In this document: in pieces, positions 1-8,205 of the stretch
How the letters are laid out: each line of letters opens with the position of its first letter
Numbering within the stretch: position 1 is the first letter of the stretch
Assembly: GCA_024683975.1 (NCBI GenBank)
Contig: JAIKXR010000078.1
Location: 1-38,081 of the forward strand
Direction of reading: 5' to 3'
Length of the DNA: 38,081 bases
DNA from: Paludibacteraceae bacterium
GTDB lineage: Bacteria; Bacteroidota; Bacteroidia; Bacteroidales; Paludibacteraceae
Made by a program: the position numbers and the translations under genes
Notes under the pieces: generated by a model
Databases searched by the model: none
What the model was told of the DNA's origin: nothing
The model's input: the letters and a program-made list of their open reading frames with translations, nothing else

Positions 1-3
1 TAT

Positions 4-2046
4 TTATTCTTCACCCATTTTCAAAGTGCTAAGCAATGCCTCTAATTCTTTCTCTATCTTTGATTCTCCACTGATAGCATTCTTGAAATCTGCAATCGCT
101 TTTTGTAAATCAATCTGCTCTTCCGGCTCGAATGTATCCACATAGCGAGGAATATTGAGATTGAACTCGTTTTCCTCAATATCATTCATATCCACAATGG
201 CGAAATAGCGCTTGCGCAGTTCCGGATCGGCAAACATCTGCAAGAGTTCCGTTTCTACATCGGTGATAGCATGCCGCTGTTTATCCGCTTTCTCGTTTGC
301 GGAGTTGATCTTGGCTTTTTTGTCTGCAAGCAGTTTGTCCAATGCCTTTTGGTTGGTCTCCAATGATTTCAACTCGCCTTTGGTCGGCTTCTTGCCTTGC
401 GCTTTTTTGTCCTCAATCGTTTTCTTGGCTTTCGCCAGTTTGGCGGTTTTGGCAGCGATGTCTTCCGCCGTGTCCTTTTCAATCTCGGATAGTGTATATT
501 CCAAATCCAACTGAATCTGCTCGTTGAGTTGCTGCTTTCTTTCCGCAATCCATGTTTTTGCGGTCTCTGTATCGCCCCAACTCTCCAGCATGGTAGAGAT
601 ACGCAGCACATCCTGCGGCTCCAGTACGCTCATGTTGGCATCCTCACGATACCACCCATTCTTGGCGGCATAGACCATCAGCACTTTGTCATTACGCTCG
701 GCAGGTTTGTTCTTGTTGAAGAAAATAATGGCACCGGGAATAGTGGTTCCGTAGAACAAGTTACCCGGCAGGACAACGATAGCGTCGATGAGGTTGACAT
801 GTTCGCCTATGCCCTGCAGGAAACCGCGACGGATGAGGTACTCCACATCTGCCTTGCGGTTCTGTCCGTCCTCTTCCTCAGTCTTCTCCGGCTGGCCACG
901 GAACAAGACTCCTTGCGGACAGACCACACCTGCCTTGCCCTTGTCATCCAGCGAGGCGATGATATGCTGCAAGAAAGCAAAATCGCCGTTGCTGTAAGGC
1001 GGCATACCGTAGATCATACGACCATAGGAATCGGTAAACTCTTTTTTGTATTCCAGTTGCGGCGTGCCGTCTTTCTTATTGACCGGTTTGCCTTTCTTGT
1101 CTTTCTTCGGCTCACCGTTCTGCGCCCAGTTCTCCAAAGAGAACGGGAAATTAGCCATCACCTTGTCAAAAGTGCGCAGTTGGAGCGCGTTGTCATCCTC
1201 CTTGAATTTCGGGTCACGGATGGTGTCGCCTTGCTCGATACGGGCATCCAAGCCGTGTAGAATCATGTTGATGTTGCAGATAGCCCATGTATTCCACACT
1301 AATTCCTGTCCGAACAGGCGGACGCTCTTGGCGTCGTGGTAGTTCGCTTTCGCATACTTGGCGGCATTGAGTAGAAAACCGCCGGAACCGCAAGTGGGGT
1401 CATAGATGGTCTCGCCCTTCTGCGGTTTCAGGTAACGGACAATGATATCCACAACCTCCTGCGGCGTATAGAACTGGCCCGCCATCGTACCGCCTTTGTT
1501 CTCATCGGCAAAACGCTTGATAAGATACTCGTATGCGTCACCCAGCACATCCACCGTCACATTTCTGTTGCTCAGGTCAACCGCCCCAAGGTAACTGATG
1601 AGGTTGGACAGGACTTCGGGATCCAGTTTCTTGCCTCCCGAGCCGTCCGGCGCAGGTTCGTTCCAGCGCACGGTGTTGATGATGCCTTTGAGGATATATT
1701 TGCCGTTCTTGTCAATATTGCTGTCCGCGATAGCACCGACCGCCTTGTCCAGCGTCTCGTTCTTCATGTCTATCTTGGCGCTACGCACATCCTCCCAGAA
1801 ACAACCTTTTGGAATGATGAAATCGTGCATCTTCGTATTGATAACCTCCAACTCGCGTGCAGAAGGTTCGCGGTTGTTTTCATTGATGAAGGTCTGTCTG
1901 CCGTTCTCTATCTCCCATTGGTAATTGTCAGAGAGACGCTTGAAGAACAGAAGCGACAGAATATATGATTTGTAGTCCTCCACCTTGTCGCGGAGAATAT
2001 CGGCCATACCAAAGAGCAGACTACCCAGTGCTTGTTTCGTGATCAT
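4..2046 (-). CDS. hsdM: Type I restriction-modification system, DNA methyltransferase subunit (HsdM)
   Basis: Modification subunit of a type I restriction-modification system. It transfers methyl from S-adenosylmethionine to adenine N6 and works with a specificity (HsdS) and a restriction (HsdR) subunit, neither of which is in the window. The 680-residue protein has an HsdM N-terminal helical domain (about 5-150) and an N6-adenine methylase domain (about 160-460) with QFYTP at 191-195 and the SAM-binding motif DPTCGSGG at 216-223. The catalytic motif IV reads NFPF (299-302) where the family usually has NPPF/NPPY. A lysine- and alanine-rich coiled coil follows at about 510-600. The start codon overlaps the stop of the upstream gene by four bases (ATGA), so the two are probably translationally coupled. 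The stop lies four bases from the window edge, so the rest of the locus is presumably to the left. Confidence 0.95.
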   Translation of the reverse strand: MITKQALGSLLFGMADILRDKVEDYKSYILSLLFFKRLSDNYQWEIENGRQTFINENNREPSARELEVINTKMHDFIIPKGCFWEDVRSAKIDMKNETLDKAVGAIADSNIDKNGKYILKGIINTVRWNEPAPDGSGGKKLDPEVLSNLISYLGAVDLSNRNVTVDVLGDAYEYLIKRFADENKGGTMAGQFYTPQEVVDIIVRYLKPQKGETIYDPTCGSGGFLLNAAKYAKANYHDAKSVRLFGQELVWNTWAICNINMILHGLDARIEQGDTIRDPKFKEDDNALQLRTFDKVMANFPFSLENWAQNGEPKKDKKGKPVNKKDGTPQLEYKKEFTDSYGRMIYGMPPYSNGDFAFLQHIIASLDDKGKAGVVCPQGVLFRGQPEKTEEEDGQNRKADVEYLIRRGFLQGIGEHVNLIDAIVVLPGNLFYGTTIPGAIIFFNKNKPAERNDKVLMVYAAKNGWYREDANMSVLEPQDVLRISTMLESWGDTETAKTWIAERKQQLNEQIQLDLEYTLSEIEKDTAEDIAAKTAKLAKAKKTIEDKKAQGKKPTKGELKSLETNQKALDKLLADKKAKINSANEKADKQRHAITDVETELLQMFADPELRKRYFAIVDMNDIEENEFNLNIPRYVDTFEPEEQIDLQKAIADFKNAISGESKIEKELEALLSTLKMGEE

Positions 2047-2483
2047 GTGTTGTTTTTTATTTTATCGTTCTTGCACGTTTTGGCGTGCGATTTTGTTCTT
2101 CTTTCGGTTTTCTCCCGCTCATCGGTCGGTGGTTGGGGATTATCTTCGTTCATTTCGTCTTCATGAAGCAGGTATTCGTATTCGGTACCAATCAGGCTTT
2201 CGCGATCATATTCTTTTCTATACTCCATGATATAAAACGCGATGGTCTCGGGATATATCTTCCAATAGGCTCTGCATACTTGCTTATATAATCTCAGTAT
2301 TCGCTCATCCCCCGCAAAACCAAATAACAAATCAAGCATCCACCCCACTTCATTTTGTGTTGCTTTTTTAGCGCACAAATTTTGAACCTGTGGCGTGTAA
2401 GCGATAACCGCATCATTGTGCAGCTCTTTCAGGCGCTGCGCAATTGCCGAAACATCCTGCAATAATTTCTCCTCCGGATTCAT
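2043..2483 (-). CDS. Hypothetical 146-residue protein upstream of hsdM
   Basis: I do not recognise this family. The 146-residue soluble protein has a mostly helical first 100 residues rich in Leu, Tyr and Glu, then an acidic stretch (about 107-120) and a strongly basic, lysine-rich tail (about 122-146) that could contact nucleic acid. There is no signal peptide, membrane segment or catalytic motif that I can name. It is the first gene of a two-gene unit with hsdM, overlapping it by four bases, and a TACCTTTG promoter box lies about 70 bases upstream. The position suggests a role linked to the restriction-modification system, for example a regulator or small accessory factor, but that rests on context only. 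Confidence 0.75.
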   Translation of the reverse strand: MNPEEKLLQDVSAIAQRLKELHNDAVIAYTPQVQNLCAKKATQNEVGWMLDLLFGFAGDERILRLYKQVCRAYWKIYPETIAFYIMEYRKEYDRESLIGTEYEYLLHEDEMNEDNPQPPTDEREKTERRTKSHAKTCKNDKIKNNT

Positions 2484-2553
2484 TGTACTTGTTGTAATGG
2501 TTGCTTCGTTATCTCTATTTCCTCATTGTTGGGGACTGCGTGTTGTCTTTTTA

Positions 2554-2561
2554 CAAAGGTA
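2554..2561 (-). promoter_or_regulatory. Probable -7 box of the promoter for the 146-aa gene and hsdM
   Basis: On the minus strand this reads TACCTTTG, matching the Bacteroidota -7 consensus TAnnTTTG, about 70 bases before the start codon at 2483. No good TTTG -33 box lies at the usual 19-20 base distance (a TTG is about 14 bases upstream), so the call is weaker than the other promoters here. Confidence 0.45.
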
Positions 2562-2754
2562 GCGCAGGGGTAATGCAAGGGTAGCGGATTTGTGTCTGGC
2601 TCTTCGGTATGTCGGTATTGCCGGGGAGGCTTGTTTCGATGCTATCCCTATAGTATCGTATAAGTATCCGTATATTGGCAACCGCTGTACATTCGGTGAG
2701 GTGCCGCTGTGGTAGGCACTATCATTCGGCTATCCTTGCTTTATGGTGTTCTAT

Positions 2755-2781
2755 GTGCAAAAAGTGAGGGAATTTTTGCAC
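2755..2781. repeat. Perfect inverted repeat, 9-base arms
   Basis: GTGCAAAAA and TTTTTGCAC flank a 9-base loop. It lies inside the extra segment of the L1 repeat, 19 bases from a second and longer hairpin. Read on the minus strand it lies about 150 bases past the hutU stop and could act as a weak terminator, although no T-run follows the stem. Confidence 0.6.
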
Positions 2782-2799
2782 TCGCGCGCCGCATTTATT

Positions 2800-2828
2800 C
2801 CTTGAAATGTACACCGTACATTTCAAGG
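2800..2828. repeat. Perfect inverted repeat, 13-base arms, 3-base loop
   Basis: CCTTGAAATGTAC and GTACATTTCAAGG are separated by ACC. It is one of the longest perfect stems in the window and lies about 100 bases downstream of the hutU stop. No T-run follows on either strand, so it is not a classical terminator. The shorter palindrome at 2755-2781 sits beside it. Confidence 0.7.
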
Positions 2829-2931
2829 TGCGGCTGTTTCGCTTCACGGTTATCATACGGAGTTGGTTGCTGATTGGTTGCTGTTTTGTTGGGGATTACG
2901 GTCTATTTTGTCGCTGATTTATTGCGGGTTT

Positions 2932-4953
2932 TTATTTCAGGGCGGAGCGGATGAGTGTGTCGTCGGCGAGGTGGGGGATGGTGACGCGGAGGTCGGGGGT
3001 GCGCTGCATCTCACGGAGGATAGCGTGGTTGGCACCTTCGTTACGCGCCCAAGAGCGGCGGGCTATGCCGTTGTTAACGTCCCAGAAGAGCATATTGCGG
3101 ATATGCCGCTCGCTGTCCGCCGAGCCGTCAATGACCATGCCGAAGCCGCCGTTGATGACTTCGCCCCAGCCTACTCCGCCGCCGTTGTGGATACTGACCC
3201 ACGTGGCACCACGGAAACCGTCGCCAATGACGTTCTGGATAGCCATATCGGCTGTGAAACGGCTGCCGTCGTAGATGTTGCTGGTCTCACGGAAAGGCGA
3301 GTCGGTGCCGCTGACATCGTGGTGGTCGCGACCAAGGACGATGGGCGCACTGATTTCTCCGCGCCGGATGGCATCGTTGAAGGCAAGGGCAATCTTGGTA
3401 CGTCCCTCGCAGTCGGCATAGAGGATGCGCGCCTGCGAACCCACCACGAGGTTGTTGCGTCCCGCCTCCTCTATCCAGTGGATATTGTCGTGCATCTGAC
3501 CCTGAATCTCTTCGGGCGCGTCCTTGACTATCTCGCTTAACACCTTGACAGCCAGTTCGTCCGACTTGCGCAGGTCTTCGGGCTTCTCGGACATGCAGAC
3601 CCAGCGGAACGGGCCGAAGCCGTAGTCGAAGAACATGGGACCCATGATGTCCTGCACGTAAGAGGGATAGCGGAAGGTGCCGTCAGCGTTCATCACATCG
3701 GCTCCTGCACGGCTTGATTCGAGGAGGAAAGCGTTGCCGTAGTCGAAGAAGTACATACCGTTGGTGCTCAATCGGTTGATGGCAGCCACATGTCGGCGAA
3801 GCGATGCTTGTACAGCCTCTTTGAAGCGGTCGGGTTCCTCCGCCATCATGCGCTTCGACTCCTCGAGCGAGTAACCGACGGGGTAATAGCCTCCCGCCCA
3901 CGGGTTGTGGAGCGAGGTCTGGTCGGAACCGAGATCCACGGGGTAGTTCTCGTCGGCGAGACGCTCCCACAAGTCCACCACATTGCCCACGTAGGCAAGC
4001 GACACTATCTCCTTGTCCTGCTGCGCCTTGCGTATGCGGGCGATGAGTTCATTGAGGTCGTAATGCAGCTCGTCCACCCAGCCCTGCTCGTGGCGTTTCT
4101 CTGCGGCGAGGGGGTTGATTTCCGCCGTGACGCTGACCACTCCGGCGATCTTTCCCGCTTTGGGCTGCGCGCCCGACATGCCGCCGAGACCTGCTGTGAC
4201 GAAGAGCATCCCCTTGCGCTCCTCCAATGTGCCGGCCAAGCCGCGTTTGCGGAGCTGCTTGCGGGCGGCGTTCATCACGGTGATGGTGGTGCCGTGGACG
4301 ATGCCCTGCGGGCCGATGTACATATACGAGCCTGCAGTCATCTGTCCGTACTGCGACACGCCGAGGGCGTTGAACCGCTCCCAGTCATCGGGCTTGGAGT
4401 AGTTGGGGATGACCATGCCGTTGGTAACCACCACACGCGGCGCGTCCTTGTGGCTCGGGAACACGCCCATCGGCAGACCGGAGTACATGGCGAGCGTCTG
4501 CTCGTCGGTCATCGTAGCGAGGTACTGCATGGTGAGGCGGTACTGCGCCCAGTTCTGGAAGATGGCACCGTTGCCGCCGTAGATGATGAGCTCGTGCGGG
4601 TGCTGCGCCACACGCGGGTCGAGGTTGTTCTGAATCATCGCCATGATAGCCGCAGCCTGACGCGAGCGGGCTGGGTACTCGTCAATGGGACGGGCGTACA
4701 TCTCGTAGGACGGGCGGAAGCGGTACATGTAGATGCGTCCGTAGCGGCGCAGCTCCTCGGCGAACTCGGGCGCGAGGACGGCGTGGTGCTTAGGGTCGAA
4801 GTAACGCAGGGCGTTCTTCAGTGCCAGCTCCTTCTCGGCGGGGGTGAGGATGTCCTTGCGCTTGGGCGCGTGGTTGATACTGGGGTCATAAGGTTTGACC
4901 TCGGGCAGTTGGGCGGGGATGCCCGCCAGGATTTCTTGTTGGAATGCGTTCAT
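2932..4953 (-). CDS. hutU: Urocanate hydratase (urocanase)
   Basis: Converts urocanate to 4-imidazolone-5-propionate, the second step of histidine breakdown, in the cytoplasm with tightly bound NAD+. The 673-residue protein is the longer Bacteroidota-type urocanase (proteobacterial ones are about 550 residues). It carries the family motifs YGGNGAIFQNW at about 125-135 and the NAD-binding HNGGGVGWG at about 589-597. I chose the ATG at 4953 because an in-frame codon at 4980 would add nine residues with no family support. A good promoter lies about 100 bases upstream. The gene is GC-rich with many G/C third positions, unlike the AT-richer genes that follow. No histidase or imidazolonepropionase gene adjoins it; the only other hut-pathway gene in the window is ftcD, 30 kb away. 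Confidence 0.95.
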   Translation of the reverse strand: MNAFQQEILAGIPAQLPEVKPYDPSINHAPKRKDILTPAEKELALKNALRYFDPKHHAVLAPEFAEELRRYGRIYMYRFRPSYEMYARPIDEYPARSRQAAAIMAMIQNNLDPRVAQHPHELIIYGGNGAIFQNWAQYRLTMQYLATMTDEQTLAMYSGLPMGVFPSHKDAPRVVVTNGMVIPNYSKPDDWERFNALGVSQYGQMTAGSYMYIGPQGIVHGTTITVMNAARKQLRKRGLAGTLEERKGMLFVTAGLGGMSGAQPKAGKIAGVVSVTAEINPLAAEKRHEQGWVDELHYDLNELIARIRKAQQDKEIVSLAYVGNVVDLWERLADENYPVDLGSDQTSLHNPWAGGYYPVGYSLEESKRMMAEEPDRFKEAVQASLRRHVAAINRLSTNGMYFFDYGNAFLLESSRAGADVMNADGTFRYPSYVQDIMGPMFFDYGFGPFRWVCMSEKPEDLRKSDELAVKVLSEIVKDAPEEIQGQMHDNIHWIEEAGRNNLVVGSQARILYADCEGRTKIALAFNDAIRRGEISAPIVLGRDHHDVSGTDSPFRETSNIYDGSRFTADMAIQNVIGDGFRGATWVSIHNGGGVGWGEVINGGFGMVIDGSADSERHIRNMLFWDVNNGIARRSWARNEGANHAILREMQRTPDLRVTIPHLADDTLIRSALK

Positions 4954-5053
4954 AGTTATATTAGGTTTTAATTTGTTCAAATCATAGTGATATCGATAAT
5001 GTCATTAATATTGACTTTTCTCATCTCAAAAGAAAAGCGCAAATTTGACCTTG

Positions 5054-5084
5054 CAAAGATACAACACATTTTTTATTTCCGCAA
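5054..5084 (-). promoter_or_regulatory. Promoter for hutU
   Basis: On the minus strand: TTG, 20 bases, then TATCTTTG, an excellent match to the Bacteroidota housekeeping promoter. Transcription would start near 5047, giving a leader of about 95 bases before the ATG at 4953. Confidence 0.8.
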
Positions 5085-5235
5085 GAAAAAACTCAAAATT
5101 ACCTAAGTGTTTTTACTTGGAGTGCAAAAGCAAGGCAACCATAAAGCACTTCACGAATAATACAGCCTCTATTATTTTGAGGGAAAACATAGGCGAAGAC
5201 AATTTTTTGTCACAAAACTTCCAGTGATTTTCAAG

Positions 5236-5301
5236 TACTCTTTTTTCGTCCTTTTTTCGAGTTTTTTTCGAGTTTTTGCCGTCTTGCATGCGAGTGAATA
5301 G
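5236..5301. repeat. 11-base-period tandem repeat upstream of hutU (locus L2)
   Basis: Six units step by exactly 11 bases from 5236. The second to fourth read CGTCCTTTTTT, CGAGTTTTTTT and CGAGTTTTTGC, with CG at the same phase through 5301. It sits in the 588-base gene-free gap between hutU and the M6 protease gene (4954-5541), which otherwise holds the two divergent promoters and some ACAATGGATAA-type short repeats (about 5308-5340). The period is not a multiple of three, so it is unlikely to be coding. Confidence 0.65.
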
Positions 5302-5376
5302 TGAATGGACAATGGATAACATACAGACAATGGATAATGAATAACAGGGAGAATAATTAGAGGAGAAGAAAAATGA

Positions 5377-5408
5377 TTTGCTTGTGTTTAATAAATCATT
5401 TATTTTTG
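5377..5408 (+). promoter_or_regulatory. Promoter for the M6 protease and downstream genes
   Basis: TTTG at 5377-5380, 20 bases, TATTTTTG at 5401-5408: a full consensus promoter. The predicted start near 5415 gives a leader of about 125 bases before the ATG at 5542. It probably drives the packed genes that follow. Confidence 0.8.
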
Positions 5409-5541
5409 CGCGTTTTTTGCAGAAATGAGGTCAGTTGGACGCTTACTTGTAGTGTAGGCGGCATGTGTGCGTGGCAAAAAAGATGCACAATAAACAAAAA
5501 GACAGAGTTTTCTGCACATAAAAGGAATATATGAACGGAAT

Positions 5542-8205
5542 ATGAAAACAGGTTATAGTAAGATTGTGATGACGGCGATGTTGTTATTGTCGTTCAGTGT
5601 AGAGTTATCAGCAGTAGTAGCCAAGCCGGGATTGGGTGTATATGGCGATGAATATGGTCATTATCGGATCAATGCAGGGGAGAGTATGTATGCTCCTGAC
5701 CGTAAAGTAAGCGGACTGAAGAGACTGCCACAGATAGATGCGACATTTCCGACCCAGGGTGAAGTGAGGAGTCTGGTCATACTGGTTAACTTTTCGGATG
5801 TGAGTTTTTCGGTGGACAATCCTAAGGAGGCGTTTTACAAGATGCTGAATGAGTCCGGTTACAGTGAGAACGGCGGCACGGGTAGTGCGCGTGACTATTT
5901 TATAGCATCGTCGAACGGAGTGTTCCGTCCGAGTTTTGATGTATATGGTCCGGTGACTTTGCCCCAAAAGCGGTCGTATTACGGTAAGACGGATGGTGAT
6001 GCGGTACAGATGGTGACAGATGCTTGCGATATACTTGAGGATGAGATAGACTGGTCGATGTACGATGAGAACGGTGATGGAGATGTGGACAATATATTCA
6101 TATATTTTGCGGGTCACAGTGAGGCCGAGGGCGGTCCGGAAGAGTCGGTATGGCCACACAGGTACTATGTGTTTACGGAGCGTGAAGGTCAGACAATCAG
6201 GTATTACTACAAGGGCAAGGACGGCAAACAGTACTGGTTATGGGACTATGCCTGTACGTCGGAGTTGAGCGGTGACAGGGGAACAAGGATGTGCGGAATA
6301 GGAACGTTCTGTCATGAGTTCAGTCATGTATTGGGTCTGGACGACTTGTACGACACATCTGACAGCGAAAAATATACTGTCGGGGCGTGGGATATAATGT
6401 GTTACGGCAATTACAACAATGACGGCCGTACCCCTCCATCTTTCAGTGCGTTTGAGCGTTTTATGATCGGATGGATGAAACCTGAGCAGTTGGTTGAGTC
6501 GAAAGACTGCATACTGGAGCCGATAGAGACGACAAATACGGCATATTTAATATCATCGAAGGAGCATAATATGGATGCTCTGAATCCTAATCCGATTGAG
6601 TATTGGCTGGTAGAGAACAGACAGCGGGTAGGTTGGGACAAGCCTGGAGACTGTCTGCCGGGTACAGGATTGCTGATTTCGCATATATACTGGAACAAGA
6701 AGAAGTGGGACAACAACAAGCCGAATAACTCCAATCCTTTTGTATATGACATTTGCGAGGCATGGTATAATAATCCGTCAACTTCAACGGGAACAGACAC
6801 TTACCCCGGTATGTACAATGTGATGCAATTTGTGCCGACAGGTGTTAACGGGAACATATTGTCGGGTCAGAGTTTGTCGAATATAAGGGTGTTCAGTGGC
6901 ACAAGTGTAGCCTTTCATTTTGGCGAGAACACCGGTGCGGGCTTGTATTTCACTCCTGAGGTGCCTGCAATAATGCGCAGTACGTTGTTCAACGGCAGGA
7001 GCTTGGAGAAAGGAGTAGATATACTGGCACTTGAGGGTGTCGGGATACAAGATACGCTGGTGAAGATATACACTAATCTGGCATCTTTTGAGATTAGTCT
7101 GGACAGCATTGAGTGGACAACAGAGCCTCTACAGATACCGGTAGCCGAGGATAGTACGTGCAGTGCAACCATTTATGTGCGTTATCAGCCTGCTATTATA
7201 TGTTCGTCTCACATGGGTTTATTGTACGCGCAGACATCCAACCGTCAGCAGTTTGCACAAGTGACGTTGTATGGTGAGAGCAAGAGAGCGACACTGATAA
7301 CTCCAGTAACGGCATATAACGCTTTAGAAGTGACTCCATATTCGTTTACAGCCCGTTGGGACCAGCAGGAAGACGCAGAGGAGTATCAGTTGGCGGTTTA
7401 CACCATAAAGGAGGAGCCTTTGATGAAAAAGTACAAGCCAAATGTGCGTATGTCGCAGACCGGTACAACATATCTGACTGAATATGCGTTGCTGCCTTAT
7501 TCATCGTTGGATGTGTCAATAGGTCAGACTTATAGTTCGGAGAAGAACGATTTTCGCGGTTGCGTGTATGCAGAGGCATTGACAGGGGATCAAAGATGGG
7601 TGAGAGTGGACAGCATACCAGTGAGGGCATTGAGTTCGACAGTGCAGCGCACATACAATTTTAAGGATGAGGATTATCATCAGTTCCGCTTTACTTATAG
7701 AACCCTTGCGGGGTCTCATTATGTAACATTGGCGTCGGTTACATACACCGTGTCGGCACAGCCTGTATATCTGTTCAAGGATACGGTAGAGACTATATTT
7801 GCGCCGATTAGCGAATATGTAATCAAGGACTTACAACCTGGTACGGAATATTTTTATGCGTTGCGTGCCGCAGAGAACAAGGGTTGTGAGCCGCATGTGA
7901 CAACGATGGGCAATACGATAAGTGTGCGTACGTTGCCGGGACCGAAGAACGCCGACCGTCAGTTTATGGTGCGCAATAATGCAGGTGTGGTGACGGCTTA
8001 CTTGCCTGATAATGCGAAAGAAGGCAGCGAACTGAGGGTTTATGACCCGACAGGTACATTGTTGTCTGCATATCCGTTAGACAAGGATATGAATACTTTT
8101 GTGCTGCCGACTGAAGGGTTGACTCACGGTCGGATTTATTTGGTCAAGTACTGCACAGAGGACAAGGTTTCGTACAAAGGTCTATGGTCTAAATTCATTT
8201 ACTAA
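5542..8205 (+). CDS. Secreted M6-family zinc metalloprotease
   Basis: Predicted exported peptidase of the M6 (immune inhibitor A-like) family. The 887-residue protein starts with a signal peptide (about 1-27). The catalytic domain (about 70-460) contains the zinc site HEFSH at 258-262, followed by GLDDLYD and the downstream Met-turn-like WDIMCYG (283-289). An acidic DENGDGDVD loop at 175-183 resembles a calcium-binding loop. The C-terminal half has beta-rich modules, including a fibronectin III-like stretch at about 590-700, and the last 70 residues (RVYDPTGTLL onward) resemble a type IX secretion sorting domain, less certainly. Its TAATG junction overlaps mrp by one base. The likely role is digestion of extracellular protein; the substrate is unknown. 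Confidence 0.88.
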   Translation: MKTGYSKIVMTAMLLLSFSVELSAVVAKPGLGVYGDEYGHYRINAGESMYAPDRKVSGLKRLPQIDATFPTQGEVRSLVILVNFSDVSFSVDNPKEAFYKMLNESGYSENGGTGSARDYFIASSNGVFRPSFDVYGPVTLPQKRSYYGKTDGDAVQMVTDACDILEDEIDWSMYDENGDGDVDNIFIYFAGHSEAEGGPEESVWPHRYYVFTEREGQTIRYYYKGKDGKQYWLWDYACTSELSGDRGTRMCGIGTFCHEFSHVLGLDDLYDTSDSEKYTVGAWDIMCYGNYNNDGRTPPSFSAFERFMIGWMKPEQLVESKDCILEPIETTNTAYLISSKEHNMDALNPNPIEYWLVENRQRVGWDKPGDCLPGTGLLISHIYWNKKKWDNNKPNNSNPFVYDICEAWYNNPSTSTGTDTYPGMYNVMQFVPTGVNGNILSGQSLSNIRVFSGTSVAFHFGENTGAGLYFTPEVPAIMRSTLFNGRSLEKGVDILALEGVGIQDTLVKIYTNLASFEISLDSIEWTTEPLQIPVAEDSTCSATIYVRYQPAIICSSHMGLLYAQTSNRQQFAQVTLYGESKRATLITPVTAYNALEVTPYSFTARWDQQEDAEEYQLAVYTIKEEPLMKKYKPNVRMSQTGTTYLTEYALLPYSSLDVSIGQTYSSEKNDFRGCVYAEALTGDQRWVRVDSIPVRALSSTVQRTYNFKDEDYHQFRFTYRTLAGSHYVTLASVTYTVSAQPVYLFKDTVETIFAPISEYVIKDLQPGTEYFYALRAAENKGCEPHVTTMGNTISVRTLPGPKNADRQFMVRNNAGVVTAYLPDNAKEGSELRVYDPTGTLLSAYPLDKDMNTFVLPTEGLTHGRIYLVKYCTEDKVSYKGLWSKFIY

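Larger units (their letters stand above)
2637..2923. repeat. 11-base-period degenerate tandem repeat, interrupted (locus L1)
   Basis: The 448-base gap between the 146-aa gene and hutU is mostly this repeat. From 2637 it reads in 11-base steps (for example CGATGCTATCC, CTATAGTATCG, TATAAGTATCC, later TTCGGCTATCC), and again at 2847-2923 (CGGAGTTGGTT, GCTGATTGGTT, GCTGTTTTGTT). Bases 2696-2736 and 2847-2886 match 37937-37897 and 37884-37844 in inverted orientation with three mismatches per roughly 40 bases. About 100 bases at 2737-2846 are extra relative to the right-hand copy. The tract ends against the hutU stop codon. Confidence 0.75.

Noticed and set aside
2800..2828. Classical rho-independent terminator for hutU
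   Set aside because: The stem is perfect but is followed by AATAAATG on the minus strand, not a T-run.
3790..4971. Long (393-codon) open frame on the plus strand opposite hutU, and a 225-codon frame at 2863-3540
   Set aside because: Open only because the hutU codons are GC-rich; the translations are low-complexity Val/Asp/Ala/His text with no family resemblance.
5113..5322. 69-codon minus-strand frame with a Lys/Arg-rich segment
   Set aside because: It spans the 11-base repeat L2 and the AT-rich gap; the basic stretch is the translated repeat.
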